From Eikenella exigua (lineage in GTDB: Bacteria; Pseudomonadota; Gammaproteobacteria; Burkholderiales; Neisseriaceae), in contig NZ_CP038018.1 in the NCBI RefSeq assembly GCF_008805035.1, positions 992,001 to 1,056,000 on the forward strand: a stretch of 64,000 bases of DNA, given 5' to 3'. The translations under genes were made by a program, and so were the position numbers. This document shows positions 8,462-16,982 of the stretch, piece after piece; the first letter of the stretch is position 1, and each line of letters begins with the position of its first letter. The notes under the pieces were generated by a model. That model was not told the DNA's origin. It did not search any database and saw only the letters and a list, made by a program, of their open reading frames with translations.

Positions 8462-8971
8462 TTATTTACCGGCCATCCGGTTGATAATCTTCTCGCCACG
8501 CAGCTGGTGCAGCACCGCCATGGCGATGTGCCCGAAAGCCAGTACAAACAGCAAATACGCCAGTTTGCCATGCGCCGCGTTACCCAGTTGCGTCATCCAC
8601 TCGATAGGCTGCTCGATTTTATGCATCACCGTGATGCCGAACACTTCCAAATCGCCGCGCGCAGAGCCGTATTGGCGAATCATCGCCACAATCGGCACAG
8701 CCGCCATCAACACATACAGCGCGGCATGCCCCAGCTTCACCGCCAAGCTGCCGTGCGGGCGGTTGCGCCAATTTGCCAGCGCCCAAACCAGGCGCAAGGC
8801 CACCAAAACCAGCAGAAGGAAGCCCACCGATTTGTGGTAGCTTATCAAGCTGTAGTATTTTTCGTTAATATTCCACATGACCGCCGTGCACAGCATAAAG
8901 GCAAACATGGCCGTCATCAGCCAATGGAAGAAACGGCTGAGGGTGCCGTAGTATTGTGGTGTGTCTTTCAT
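8462..8971 (-). CDS. cybB: Cytochrome b561 family protein
   Basis: The 169-residue protein belongs to the prokaryotic cytochrome b561 family, inner-membrane di-haem electron carriers. Four hydrophobic helices are visible, with candidate haem-ligand histidines in RFFHWLMT, ISYHKSVG, VMHKIEQ and AAHGKLAY. Length is typical. The start has AAGGAAAT about 8 bp upstream. It is convergent with the rnfB-like gene and shares the DUS terminator. Its physiological donor cannot be told from sequence. Confidence 0.88.
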   Translation of the reverse strand: MKDTPQYYGTLSRFFHWLMTAMFAFMLCTAVMWNINEKYYSLISYHKSVGFLLLVLVALRLVWALANWRNRPHGSLAVKLGHAALYVLMAAVPIVAMIRQYGSARGDLEVFGITVMHKIEQPIEWMTQLGNAAHGKLAYLLFVLAFGHIAMAVLHQLRGEKIINRMAGK

Positions 8972-9112
8972 TCTTATTTCCTTTTTTAAATTTTTAAAAA
9001 CCGAAAAGTAGCGGATTATAACGGATTAAATGAACTTTTGATACCAAGCAGCAAGCCGTAGACAATACACGGCTATTTAACGCATGCTGAATTCTGTTTT
9101 ATGCACCAATAA

Positions 9113-9170
9113 AGGCTACCTGAAACGCAACGCAGCAAAGTTTCTGCGAAGCTAAATTTTCAGGTAGCCT
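9113..9170. terminator. Inverted DUS pair
   Basis: AGGCTACCTGAA (9113-9124) and TTCAGGTAGCCT (9159-9170) lie downstream of the small minus-strand ORF. Nothing else is visible between 8972 and 9183 except AT-rich sequence that may hold the cybB promoter. Confidence 0.6.
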
Positions 9171-9183
9171 TTTGATTGCTGGC

Positions 9184-9378
9184 TTATTTGCCAAACAACG
9201 CCACCACCATCTCGGCCTGTTCCTCGGTAAACGCGGGTTCGCCGAGGCGAGCGGCTACGGTGTATTCGTTGGCAAACTGCTGCCGGGCGGATACCGCCCG
9301 CCATTCTTTCAGGCGGGCGGTTTTGCCCTGTTTGAGTTTGGCGACAACTTGCAGAGCGGTTTGTTTGCGGGTAGGCAT
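9184..9378 (-). CDS. Small hypothetical protein
   Basis: This 64-residue, strongly charged protein (lysine/arginine-rich N-terminal half, acidic C-terminal FTEEQAEMVVALFGK) has no recognised domain. It lies downstream of purC on the same strand and is enclosed by two inverted DUS pairs, a spacing typical of real genes in this genome. Codon use is like its neighbours. No clear ribosome site precedes the ATG. It could be a small cytoplasmic or nucleic-acid-associated protein, but that is a guess from composition only. Confidence 0.5.
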   Translation of the reverse strand: MPTRKQTALQVVAKLKQGKTARLKEWRAVSARQQFANEYTVAARLGEPAFTEEQAEMVVALFGK

Positions 9379-9413
9379 GACAGAAAATACTGTTTGAATA
9401 GCAGGATAGGTTT

Positions 9414-9449
9414 TTCAGGTAGCCTTGATTGTGTTTTAGGCTATCTGAA
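9414..9449. terminator. Inverted DUS pair after purC
   Basis: TTCAGGTAGCCT (9414-9425) and AGGCTATCTGAA (9438-9449, one change) form a stem just beyond the purC stop on the minus strand. Confidence 0.65.
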
Positions 9450-9456
9450 AACCAGA

Positions 9457-10317
9457 TTACTTAGTGAGCAATTCCAAAGCCTCGCGGTATTTGGCCAAGG
9501 TCTTTTCGATAACCTCGGCGGGCACGGTGGGAGCAGGAGGTTGTTTGTTCCAGCCGCTTTGTTCGAGCCAGTCGCGGATGAATTGTTTGTCGAATGAAGG
9601 CGGGTTGCTGCCTGCTTGGTATTGGTCGGCAGGCCAGAAGCGGCTGGAATCGGGGGTGAGCACTTCATCCATCAGGGTGAGTGTGCCGTTTTCGTCCAGG
9701 CCGAATTCGAATTTGGTGTCGCAGATAATGATGCCGCGTGTGCGGGCGTATTCTGCGGCTTCGCTATAAAGGGCGATGGCTTTGCGGCGCACTTCTTCAG
9801 CCCGCTCCCGGCCGATGATGCTGGCGCACTCGTCAAAGCCGATATTGATATCGTGATTGCCCACTGCGGCTTTAGTGGACGGGGTGAAGATGATTTCGGG
9901 CAGCTGCTCGGCTTCGCGCAGGTTTTCAGGTAGCCTGATGCCGCATACGGCGCCGGTTTGGCGGTACTCTTTCCAGCCGCTGCCAGCCAAATAACCGCGC
10001 ACGATGGCTTCGATTTTCAAAGGTTCGAGCCGTTTGGCTACCACGGTGCGTTTTTCCAGCGCGGCGGCCACGTCGTGCGGCAATACGTCGTATACGGTTT
10101 GGCCGGTGAAGTGGTTAGGCATGATGTGCGAGAGCTTGCCAAACCAGAAATTGGAAATCTGAGTGAGGATTTCGCCTTTGCCGGGAATGGGTTCGTTCAA
10201 GATCACATCGAAGGCGGAGAGGCGGTCGGAGGCAACGATGAGCATGCTGCGGCTGTCGATTTCATACAAATCGCGCACTTTGCCGGAATAGATTTTTTTC
10301 AGCGGAATGGTGGTCAT
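9457..10317 (-). CDS. purC: Phosphoribosylaminoimidazole-succinocarboxamide synthase
   Basis: The 286-residue SAICAR synthase joins CAIR and aspartate with ATP in purine biosynthesis. Typical motifs are KIYSGKVRDLYE at the N-terminus, VIVASDRLSAFDVIL-type residues (about 30), RGYLAGSGWKEY (about 120), DTKFEFGLDENG (about 200) and LMDEVLTPDSSRFW (about 215). The frame is open from 10434, but the ATG at 10317 (MTTIPLKK) matches the family start. No strong ribosome site is seen. An internal DUS near 9922 encodes RLPEN. The gene stands alone, not in a pur operon. Confidence 0.95.
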   Translation of the reverse strand: MTTIPLKKIYSGKVRDLYEIDSRSMLIVASDRLSAFDVILNEPIPGKGEILTQISNFWFGKLSHIMPNHFTGQTVYDVLPHDVAAALEKRTVVAKRLEPLKIEAIVRGYLAGSGWKEYRQTGAVCGIRLPENLREAEQLPEIIFTPSTKAAVGNHDINIGFDECASIIGRERAEEVRRKAIALYSEAAEYARTRGIIICDTKFEFGLDENGTLTLMDEVLTPDSSRFWPADQYQAGSNPPSFDKQFIRDWLEQSGWNKQPPAPTVPAEVIEKTLAKYREALELLTK

Positions 10318-10464
10318 GATGGATTGTCGGGCGGGTGGTCGGAAAGTCGGTATTCTAGTCCAATTGCCGCACGGAAAAAACAGCAGCGTGGAAATATCAT
10401 GCCCGAAGGCGGCAAAACAGTTGCCGAACTGCATTTTATGCTTGAGAATGCTGCCCGCATCAGC

Positions 10465-10534
10465 AGGCTACCTGAAAGCGCAAACCTCAACGCGGTTTAG
10501 AATGAAATCGAAGCGCTTATTTTTCAGGTAGCCT
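10465..10534. repeat. Inverted DUS pair in the purC-FKBP divergent gap
   Basis: AGGCTACCTGAA (10465-10476) and TTCAGGTAGCCT (10523-10534) with a 46-nt spacer lie between two divergent genes. Here they cannot end either gene, so they are probably uptake signals only. Confidence 0.6.
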
Positions 10535-10564
10535 CCCCTTCCATCCCTCATTTAAGGAAACATC

Positions 10565-10894
10565 ATGAGCAATCTGATTATTGAAGACATCGAAACCGGC
10601 AGCGGCAAAGCCGCTGAAAAAGGCAAGCGGATTTCCGTACACTACAGCGGCTACCTCACCGACGGCAGCAAATTCGACTCCAGCCTCGACCGCGGCCAAC
10701 CGCTCACCATCATCCTGGGCGTGGGCCAGGTCATCCGTGGCTGGGACGAAGGCTTCGGCGGCATGCGCGAAGGCGGCAAACGCAAGCTCACCATCCCGCC
10801 GGAAATGGGCTACGGCGCCGGCGGCGCCGGCGGTGTGATTCCACCGAATGCTACTTTGATTTTTGAAGTGGAACTGCTGAAGGTGCACGATTAA
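10565..10894 (+). CDS. fbp: FKBP-type peptidyl-prolyl cis-trans isomerase
   Basis: This minimal FKBP domain of 109 residues catalyses proline isomerisation. Active-site motifs include VHYSGYLTDGSKFDSS (about 25-40), PLTIILGVGQVIRGWDEG (about 48-65) and the C-terminal GGVIPPNATLIFEVELL. There is no signal peptide, so it is presumably cytoplasmic, like the small neisserial FKBP. AAGGAAA lies 6 bp before the ATG. A degenerate DUS hairpin follows. Confidence 0.92.
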   Translation: MSNLIIEDIETGSGKAAEKGKRISVHYSGYLTDGSKFDSSLDRGQPLTIILGVGQVIRGWDEGFGGMREGGKRKLTIPPEMGYGAGGAGGVIPPNATLIFEVELLKVHD

Positions 10895-10915
10895 GCGGTT
10901 CACCTACTCAAAAGA

Positions 10916-10963
10916 GAAAAAGGTTACCTGAAAACCAGAAATAAGTTTTTAGGTGACCTTTTT
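10916..10963 (+). terminator. Degenerate DUS hairpin with T tract
   Basis: AAAAAGGTTACCTGAAAAC and GTTTTTAGGTGACCTTTTT pair imperfectly and end in a T run. This looks like a mutated inverted DUS pair kept as a terminator for the FKBP gene. Confidence 0.6.
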
Positions 10964-11008
10964 ATTTACCAACATATTGCTGTTACAACTGCCAGAAGAC
11001 GATTGAGG

Positions 11009-11205
11009 TACTATATGCAGTTACTATTAAGCGGTAGTTCAACACACGCCCGCGATACGATCACCAACGAATGTTTGAACCACCCCAACGACCCCTGCCA
11101 CTTGTTCCGCTGCCACACCATTGTGAACGGCGTGAACATTCGATCCAAACACCTCAACACCACCCGCGCCATCGGCAAAATCAAAGAAAATCATGCTCAA
11201 ACGCG
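11009..11205 (+). pseudogene. sdhB: Decayed sdhB 3' fragment (succinate dehydrogenase Fe-S subunit)
   Basis: One frame here reads ARDTITNECLNHPNDP, then LFRCHTIVNGVNI, then KHLNTTRAIGKIKE. This lines up with the C-terminal part of SdhB, whose family pattern is SRDT-NERL---NDP, FRCH-IMNCV-VCPK and LNPTRAIGKIK. Only about 60 residues remain. Of the three iron-sulfur cysteines in this segment one is kept (RCH), one is Gly (NGV), and the third is lost (RSK in place of CPK). The upstream part of the gene and sdhCDA are absent. In Neisseria the sdh genes lie upstream of gltA-sucA, so the position just before sucA supports the assignment. The edges are approximate. Confidence 0.75.
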
Positions 11206-11208
11206 TGG

Positions 11209-11312
11209 TATAGCGGATTACCTTGAACCAGTACGGCCTTGGCCAGCCTAGCCGTACTAGCTGTACCGCCCGAGGCCATGCTTTCTCCTGATTTAACTAA
11301 TCCCCTACTAAT
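11209..11312. mobile_element. Degenerate Correia-like miniature element
   Basis: The ends read TATAGCGGATTA and TAATCCCCTACTA, and the core contains ACCAGTACGGCCTTGG and GCCGTACTAGCTGTAC. The layout matches the cleaner copy at 16180-16279 and the neisserial Correia element termini. It has many substitutions and lies directly after the sdhB remnant. Confidence 0.6.
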
Positions 11313-11502
11313 AAAACCATGCCTTACCGCCCACAGCCGGCACTCAAACACGCCGCAAGCAACTTTAACATTCCGGTTTTCAGGTAGCCTCTTCCTTCCA
11401 TCTTTCCTGTTTCATCAACAGCTCACTATCCCTCCAGCACCCACTCTCTGCCGCCAGCCCACACCCATCCCGCCGAGCCTGCTGCAAAAGGGATTTTTCT
11501 TA

Positions 11503-11531
11503 TTGACGTTCCCCATATCGGGTCGTATTAT
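11503..11531 (+). promoter_or_regulatory. Strong sigma-70-like promoter far upstream of sucA
   Basis: TTGACG (11503-11508) and TATTAT (11526-11531) are separated by exactly 17 bp. The nearest downstream start is sucA, about 425 bp away, implying a long leader or an unannotated small transcript. The rest of 11313-11955 holds DUS copies at about 11380, 11655 and 11784 and no gene that I can support. Confidence 0.45.
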
Positions 11532-11955
11532 TCAGCCGTTATACCGGCGTTTGGCAAACTTCCAGCAACATTTCTGCCGCTACCTGGTAAACCCCTGAAA
11601 CTCAACGAAAGGCCGGGCTGATTCCAGAATCTTAGCGACAGAAAGAACAACCTTTTCAGGTAGCCGGCTTCGAGTTTTTATCATATTCCTCTCCCCGGCC
11701 ATTCCACCGCTCCAGATTCTCCATTCTCCCCCTTTCCAAACAAACACTTTCCTGCGCCAAGCGCAATCAGGCTGCCGGCAAAAGGCTACCTGAAAATGCT
11801 TATTCCGAATCGCCATACTCATTTTTAGCCGCCCGCCGTGTGGCGATTCGGAATCGGCATTCGCTGCAGATAGGATAAAGGCTGCCCGCCTAGGCAAGCG
11901 GCCTGATAAGCAAGCGTGCTGCTCTTCAAACCTTCACCTTAATAAGGATCTTGCC

Positions 11956-14772
11956 ATGATGAAAGAACAAAGTAGTTTGTCCTACCTATACGGTACCAAC
12001 GTCCCGTATATTGAAGATTTGTACGAAGCCTATCTGAGCTCCCCTGATTCCGTGGACAGCCAATGGCGGCAGTATTTCGACCAAGTGGCCGCCATGCCCG
12101 GCAGCACCCCGAAAGATGTGGCGCACCGCCCGATTCAGGAAGCCTTTGCCAACTTGGCACAGCAGCGCGGCGGCGCAGCCGCAGGCAGCGTGGATTTCGC
12201 CGCCATGCAGAAGCAAGTGGCCGTGTTGAGCTTGATTTCCGCCTACCGCTCCTTGGGCAACCGCGCCGCCGACCTCAACCCGCTCGACCGCACCCATATC
12301 AGACAACTGCCCGAGCTCGATCCCAAAACCTACGGCCTGTCCGATGCCGACATGAACACTCCTTTCCATGTCGGCACCGATCTTTCAGGTAGCCCCAAGC
12401 TGCCCTTGGCCGAAATCATCCGCCATCTGAAACAGATCTATTGCGGCCCCTTGGCGCTGGAATACATGCACATTCCCGACACCGCCGAGCGCGAATGGTT
12501 GCAGGCACGTTTGGAAGCCAACGGTGCACGCCCGCAATTTGATGCCGACACCAAACGCCGCATCCTCAAAGAAATCACCGCCGCCGAAACCATGGAGCGC
12601 TATCTGCACACCCGTTATGTGGGCCAGAAACGCTTCTCGCTCGAAGGCGGCGAAAGCACCGTGCCTGCGCTGAACCATCTGATTCGCGCCTCCACCGAAA
12701 AAGGCGTGCAGGAAATCGTAATCGGCATGGCACACCGCGGCCGCTTGAACGTGTTGGTAAACACCATGGGCAAAGCCCCACAAGCTATTTTCGACGAGTT
12801 CGAAGGCAAAGTGGACGCCAAATTCCCCAGCGGCGACGTGAAATACCACATGGGCTTCAGCTCCGATGTGCCCACCCCGCACGGCCCGGTGCACCTGTCT
12901 TTGGCCTACAATCCCTCACACTTGGAAATCACTAATCCTGTGATTGAAGGCTCCGTACGCGCCCGCCAAGACCACCGCGGTGCTGAAGGCCGTAAACAAG
13001 TGCTGCCCATCCTCACCCACGGCGACTCTGCCTTCATCGGCTTGGGCGTGAACCAATCCACCTTCAATATGTCGCAAACCCGCGGCTACAGCACCGGCGG
13101 CACCATCCACTTCGTGATCAACAACCAAGTGGGCTTCACCACTTCCGACCCGCGCGACACCCGCTCTACTCTGTATTGCACCGACATCGCCAAGATGGTG
13201 AGCGCGCCGATTCTGCACGTGAACGGCGACGACCCGGAAGCCGTGTGCCACGCCGCCCAAATCGCGCTGGACTACCGCACTACCTTCCAGAAAGACATCG
13301 TGATCGATTTGGTGTGCTACCGCAAACTCGGCCACAACGAAGGCGACGATCCTACCCTGACCCAGCCCTTGATGTACAAACAAGTGGCCGCACACCCCGG
13401 CTCCCGCGCCGTGTATGCCGAGCAGCTGATTAAAGAAGGCGTAGTGACTAAGGAAGAAGCCGAAAAACTCATCAGCAACTACCGCGCCGCGATGGATAAA
13501 GGCGACCGCATCCAGGAAATCCTGCCCGAACAGAAACGCGAACACGCTGTGGATTGGAGCAAATACCAGCCCATCAGCTGGCGCACTCCGGTGAAAACTG
13601 CTCTGCCTGCTGCCGAAATCAAACGCCTGGCCGACCGCTTCACCACCATCCCGGCCGATGTGAAGCTGCACAATACCGTGAGCAAAATCATCGACAACCG
13701 CAAATCCATGGCTGTTGGCGAGCAACCTATTGACTGGGGTATGGCCGAAACCATCGCCTATGCCAGCCTGCTCGAAGCCGGCCACGATATCCGTATTTCC
13801 GGCGAAGACTCCGGCCGCGGCACCTTCTCGCACCGCCACGCCGTACTGCACAACCAAAACCGTACCGAACGCACCGGCGGCGTGTATATCCCGCTGCAAC
13901 ACATCGGCGAAAAACAAGGCCGCTTCAACGTAATCGATTCCATCCTGAACGAAGAAGCCGTGATGGCCTACGAATACGGCTATGCCTCCTCCGCGCCGGA
14001 AGACCTGGTGATTTGGGAGGCCCAGTTCGGCGACTTCGCCAACGGCGCGCAAATCGCCATCGACCAATTCATTACCTCCGGCGAAACCAAATGGGGACGC
14101 TGGTGCGGCCTCACCGTTATCCTGCCGCACGGCTATGACGGCCAAGGCCCGGAGCACTCTTCCGCCCGCGTAGAACGCTGGCTGCAACTGTGTGCCGAAG
14201 AAAACATCCAAGTGCTGATGATGTCTGAAGCATCACAGATGTTCCACGCCCTGCGCCGCCAGATTCTGCGCCCCTACCGCAAACCGCTGGTGATTTTCAT
14301 GTCCAAACGCCTGCTGCGCCTCAAAGACGCCTGCAGCCCGCTGGCTAACTTCACCGACGGCGAATTCCGCCTTGTGATCGGCGACACCGTACAAGGCCGC
14401 GATCAAGACGTGAAACGCGTGATTCTGTGTGCCGGCCAGGTGTACTACGATTTGGCCAAAGCCCGCGCCGACAAAGGCTTGGAAAAAGACATCGCCATCG
14501 TTCGTGTCGAGCAGCTCTATCCCTTCCCCTACGAAGAAGTGGCTGCCGAGCTCAAACGCTTCCCGAACGCCACTGAAATCATGTGGGCACAGGAAGAGCC
14601 GAAAAACCAAGGCGCTTGGTACCAAATCCGCCACCGTCTGGAAAAAGTGCTCGGCGCCAACCAGCGCCTCACCACCGCCAGCCGTCCGGCCAGCGCCTCG
14701 CCCGCCGTCGGCTATGCCGTAAAACACAAAGCCGGTTTGGAAGGCCTGCTTGAAGACGCGATGAAGCTCTAA
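11956..14772 (+). CDS. sucA: 2-oxoglutarate dehydrogenase E1 component
   Basis: This 938-residue thiamine-diphosphate enzyme decarboxylates 2-oxoglutarate and passes the succinyl group to SucB. The N-terminal SucB-contacting segment (SSLSYLYGTNVPYIEDLY), GMAHRGRLNVLVN (about 255), the FIGLGVNQSTFNMSQ region, RKLGHNEGDDPTLTQP with the ThDP/Mg site, and the C-terminal transketolase-like domain (VIWEAQFGDFANGAQ) are all present. Length equals E. coli SucA (933). AAGGA lies 7 bp before the ATG at 11956; a second ATG follows immediately. It forms a pair with sucB across a DUS hairpin. Confidence 0.97.
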   Translation: MMKEQSSLSYLYGTNVPYIEDLYEAYLSSPDSVDSQWRQYFDQVAAMPGSTPKDVAHRPIQEAFANLAQQRGGAAAGSVDFAAMQKQVAVLSLISAYRSLGNRAADLNPLDRTHIRQLPELDPKTYGLSDADMNTPFHVGTDLSGSPKLPLAEIIRHLKQIYCGPLALEYMHIPDTAEREWLQARLEANGARPQFDADTKRRILKEITAAETMERYLHTRYVGQKRFSLEGGESTVPALNHLIRASTEKGVQEIVIGMAHRGRLNVLVNTMGKAPQAIFDEFEGKVDAKFPSGDVKYHMGFSSDVPTPHGPVHLSLAYNPSHLEITNPVIEGSVRARQDHRGAEGRKQVLPILTHGDSAFIGLGVNQSTFNMSQTRGYSTGGTIHFVINNQVGFTTSDPRDTRSTLYCTDIAKMVSAPILHVNGDDPEAVCHAAQIALDYRTTFQKDIVIDLVCYRKLGHNEGDDPTLTQPLMYKQVAAHPGSRAVYAEQLIKEGVVTKEEAEKLISNYRAAMDKGDRIQEILPEQKREHAVDWSKYQPISWRTPVKTALPAAEIKRLADRFTTIPADVKLHNTVSKIIDNRKSMAVGEQPIDWGMAETIAYASLLEAGHDIRISGEDSGRGTFSHRHAVLHNQNRTERTGGVYIPLQHIGEKQGRFNVIDSILNEEAVMAYEYGYASSAPEDLVIWEAQFGDFANGAQIAIDQFITSGETKWGRWCGLTVILPHGYDGQGPEHSSARVERWLQLCAEENIQVLMMSEASQMFHALRRQILRPYRKPLVIFMSKRLLRLKDACSPLANFTDGEFRLVIGDTVQGRDQDVKRVILCAGQVYYDLAKARADKGLEKDIAIVRVEQLYPFPYEEVAAELKRFPNATEIMWAQEEPKNQGAWYQIRHRLEKVLGANQRLTTASRPASASPAVGYAVKHKAGLEGLLEDAMKL

Positions 14773-14781
14773 AGCACTAAA

Positions 14782-14820
14782 AGGCTACCTGAAACATGCC
14801 CAACCGTTTTCAGGTAGCCT
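14782..14820. terminator. Inverted DUS pair between sucA and sucB
   Basis: AGGCTACCTGAA (14782-14793) and TTCAGGTAGCCT (14809-14820) form a stem inside the sucAB unit. It could attenuate sucB or mark processing between the two genes. Confidence 0.6.
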
Positions 14821-14869
14821 CCTCAGAACACGATTTACCTATTTTTCATTTCACCCAAAGGATAAAACC

Positions 14870-16063
14870 ATGATTATCGAAATCACCGTACCCCCGCTGC
14901 CGGAAAGCGTTACCGAAGCCACCCTGATGAGCTGGCACAAGAAGGTGGGCGACTATGTGAACCGCGACGAAAACCTGATCGACCTCGAAACCGACAAGGT
15001 TGTGCTCGAACTGCCCGCCCAGCAGGCCGGTGTGATTGTGGAAATCATCGAACAAGACGGCGCCACCGTTACCGCCGGCCAGCTGTTGGCTAAAATCGAC
15101 ACCGAAGCCAAAGCAGCAGAAGCCGCCCCGGCTGCCGCCCAAGCCCCTGCTGCGGAGCCAGCAGGTCATGTGGCCGCCGCAGGCGCGCAAGCCGGCGTGG
15201 CCATGCCTGCCGCCGCCAAACTGGCTGCCGAAAAAGGCGTGGACGTATCCGGCGTGCAAGGTTCCGGCCGCGACGGCCGCGTGCTGAAAGAAGACGTGGC
15301 CGCCATGCCTGCCGCCGCACCCAAAGCCGCTGCCGCCCCGGCCGTGGCCGTACCGCTGGGCGACCGCGTGGAACAACGCGTACCGATGAGCCGCCTGCGC
15401 CAGCGCGTGGCCGAACGCCTGTTGCAATCCCAATCGCAAAACGCCATCCTCACCACGTTCAACGAGGTGAACATGAAGCCGATTATGGATTTGCGCGCCA
15501 AATACAAAGATAAGTTCGAGAAACAATATGGCGTGAAACTGGGCTTCATGTCCTTCTTTGTGAAAGCCGCCGTGGCCGCGCTGAAGAAATTCCCCGCCGT
15601 GAACGCTTCGATTGACGGCAACGACATCGTTTACCACGGCTACTTCGACATCGGTATCGCCGTGGGCAGCCCGCGTGGCCTGGTGGTGCCGATCCTGCGC
15701 AACGTGGATCAGATGAGCATCGCCGACATCGAATTGGCCATCGTTGACTACGCCAACAAAGCCAAGAGCGGCAAAATCGCCATCGAAGACCTCACCGGCG
15801 GTACCTTCTCCATCACCAACGGCGGCACCTTCGGCTCGATGATGTCCACCCCCATCATCAACCCGCCGCAATCCGCCATCTTGGGTATGCACGCCACCAA
15901 AGAACGCGCCGTGGTGGAAAACGGTCAAGTAGTGGTGCGCCCGATGATGTATCTGGCTCTCTCCTACGACCACCGCATCATCGACGGCCGTGAAGCCGTG
16001 CTCACTTTGGTTACCATCAAAGAAGCCCTCGAAGACCCGGCTCGCCTGATTTTGGAAATCTAA
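14870..16063 (+). CDS. sucB: Dihydrolipoamide succinyltransferase (E2 of 2-oxoglutarate dehydrogenase)
   Basis: The 397-residue E2 core protein of the 2-oxoglutarate dehydrogenase complex transfers succinyl groups to CoA. An N-terminal lipoyl domain carries the lipoylated lysine in ETDKVVLE (Lys43). An Ala/Pro-rich hinge, a peripheral subunit-binding domain (AMPAAAKLAAEKGVDVSGV, about 108-140), a second hinge and the catalytic domain ending DHRIIDGREAV with the active-site His follow. AAGGATAAAACC precedes the ATG. An lpd (E3) gene, which follows sucB in many Neisseria, is not adjacent. Confidence 0.96.
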   Translation: MIIEITVPPLPESVTEATLMSWHKKVGDYVNRDENLIDLETDKVVLELPAQQAGVIVEIIEQDGATVTAGQLLAKIDTEAKAAEAAPAAAQAPAAEPAGHVAAAGAQAGVAMPAAAKLAAEKGVDVSGVQGSGRDGRVLKEDVAAMPAAAPKAAAAPAVAVPLGDRVEQRVPMSRLRQRVAERLLQSQSQNAILTTFNEVNMKPIMDLRAKYKDKFEKQYGVKLGFMSFFVKAAVAALKKFPAVNASIDGNDIVYHGYFDIGIAVGSPRGLVVPILRNVDQMSIADIELAIVDYANKAKSGKIAIEDLTGGTFSITNGGTFGSMMSTPIINPPQSAILGMHATKERAVVENGQVVVRPMMYLALSYDHRIIDGREAVLTLVTIKEALEDPARLILEI

Positions 16064-16095
16064 CGGTTTCTAAAATCTAAGCACTTAACAACATC

Positions 16096-16128
16096 AGGCT
16101 ACCTGAAAACCTTTTTTTCAGGTAGCCT
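16096..16128. terminator. Inverted DUS pair after sucB
   Basis: AGGCTACCTGAA (16096-16107) and TTCAGGTAGCCT (16117-16128) with a short T-rich loop form a compact terminator. Confidence 0.7.
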
Positions 16129-16177
16129 TACTCTTTTGCCACATCAAACACACCAAAGGCTACCTGAAACTTTCAGG

Positions 16178-16281
16178 TATAGTGAATTAACAAAAACCAG
16201 TACAGCGTTGGCTCGCCTTGCCGTAACGTGTGTACTGTCTGCGGCTCGCCGCCTTGTCCTGATTTTTGTTAATCCACTATA
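16178..16281. mobile_element. Correia-like miniature inverted-repeat element inserted in a DUS
   Basis: The 100-bp element (16180-16279) is bounded by TA duplications at 16178-16179 and 16280-16281. The ends TAGTGAATTAAC and GTTAATCCACTA are inverted repeats. The inner ends ACAAAAACCAGTAC and CTTGTCCTGATTTTTG match neisserial Correia elements, which insert at TA. Removing it rejoins TTCAGG-TA-GCCC, restoring an inverted DUS pair with AGGCTACCTGAA at 16157-16168. It ends 17 bp before rnhA and may supply a promoter, as Correia termini are known to do. Confidence 0.85.
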
Positions 16282-16297
16282 GCCCCAACCAAACACC

Positions 16298-16753
16298 ATG
16301 ACCAATACCACAACCGTCCACCTCTACACCGACGGCGCCTGCAAAGGCAATCCCGGCCCCGGCGGCTGGGGCGTGCTGCTGCGCTACGGCCGCCATGAAA
16401 AAGAACTCTACGGCGGCGAAGCCGATACCACCAACAACCGCATGGAGCTCACCGCCGTTATCCGCGGCCTCGAAGCCCTCAACCGCCCCTGCCAAGTAAC
16501 CATTCACACCGACTCCCAATACGTGAAAAACGGCATGGAAAGCTGGATACACGGCTGGAAGAAAAACGGCTGGAAAACTTCCGCCAAACAACCCGTGAAA
16601 AACGCCGAACTGTGGCAGCAGCTCGACCAGCAAGTCGCCCGCCACCAAGTATCCTGGCAATGGGTGAAAGGCCATGCCGGCCACCCCGAAAACGAACGCG
16701 CCGACCAGCTGGCTAATCAAGGCGCCGCCAATATATCCAATGAACAACAATAA
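16298..16753 (+). CDS. rnhA: Ribonuclease HI
   Basis: The 151-residue RNase HI cleaves RNA in RNA-DNA hybrids during replication and repair. The catalytic carboxylates are visible: Asp12 (YTDGAC), Glu50 (RMEL), Asp72 (HTDSQYV) and Asp136 (RADQLAN), with His126 in KGHAGH. The basic protrusion HGWKKNGWK is present. Length is near E. coli RNase HI (155). No clear ribosome site precedes the ATG. The Correia-like element immediately upstream may set transcription. Confidence 0.95.
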   Translation: MTNTTTVHLYTDGACKGNPGPGGWGVLLRYGRHEKELYGGEADTTNNRMELTAVIRGLEALNRPCQVTIHTDSQYVKNGMESWIHGWKKNGWKTSAKQPVKNAELWQQLDQQVARHQVSWQWVKGHAGHPENERADQLANQGAANISNEQQ

Positions 16754-16982
16754 ATGCCAATAATCAAATTATTGGCACAAAATTACCCATCGCCAGCCGT
16801 CCCTTCCAGCAGTTGGCGTTCCGCCCGCCATCTGATAGAATGGCAACCCATACAGTCAATCAAAACGCAGCTTCCGATTCTGCGTTTGATTGGCTAAAAA
16901 TTTGAGTTCACAAGCCGCCGGCACCAGGCGGCTTGCATTTTTATGTAAAAACGGCTGCCCCGCAGCCCTTGTGGAGAAAATC

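Noticed and set aside
11003..11251. 82-codon frame as an intact gene
   Set aside because: Its middle part matches a decayed SdhB fragment with lost metal ligands, and its end runs into a Correia-like element.
12916..14211. 431-codon minus-strand frame opposite sucA
   Set aside because: The sucA frame is certain; the antisense frame is a codon-bias artefact.
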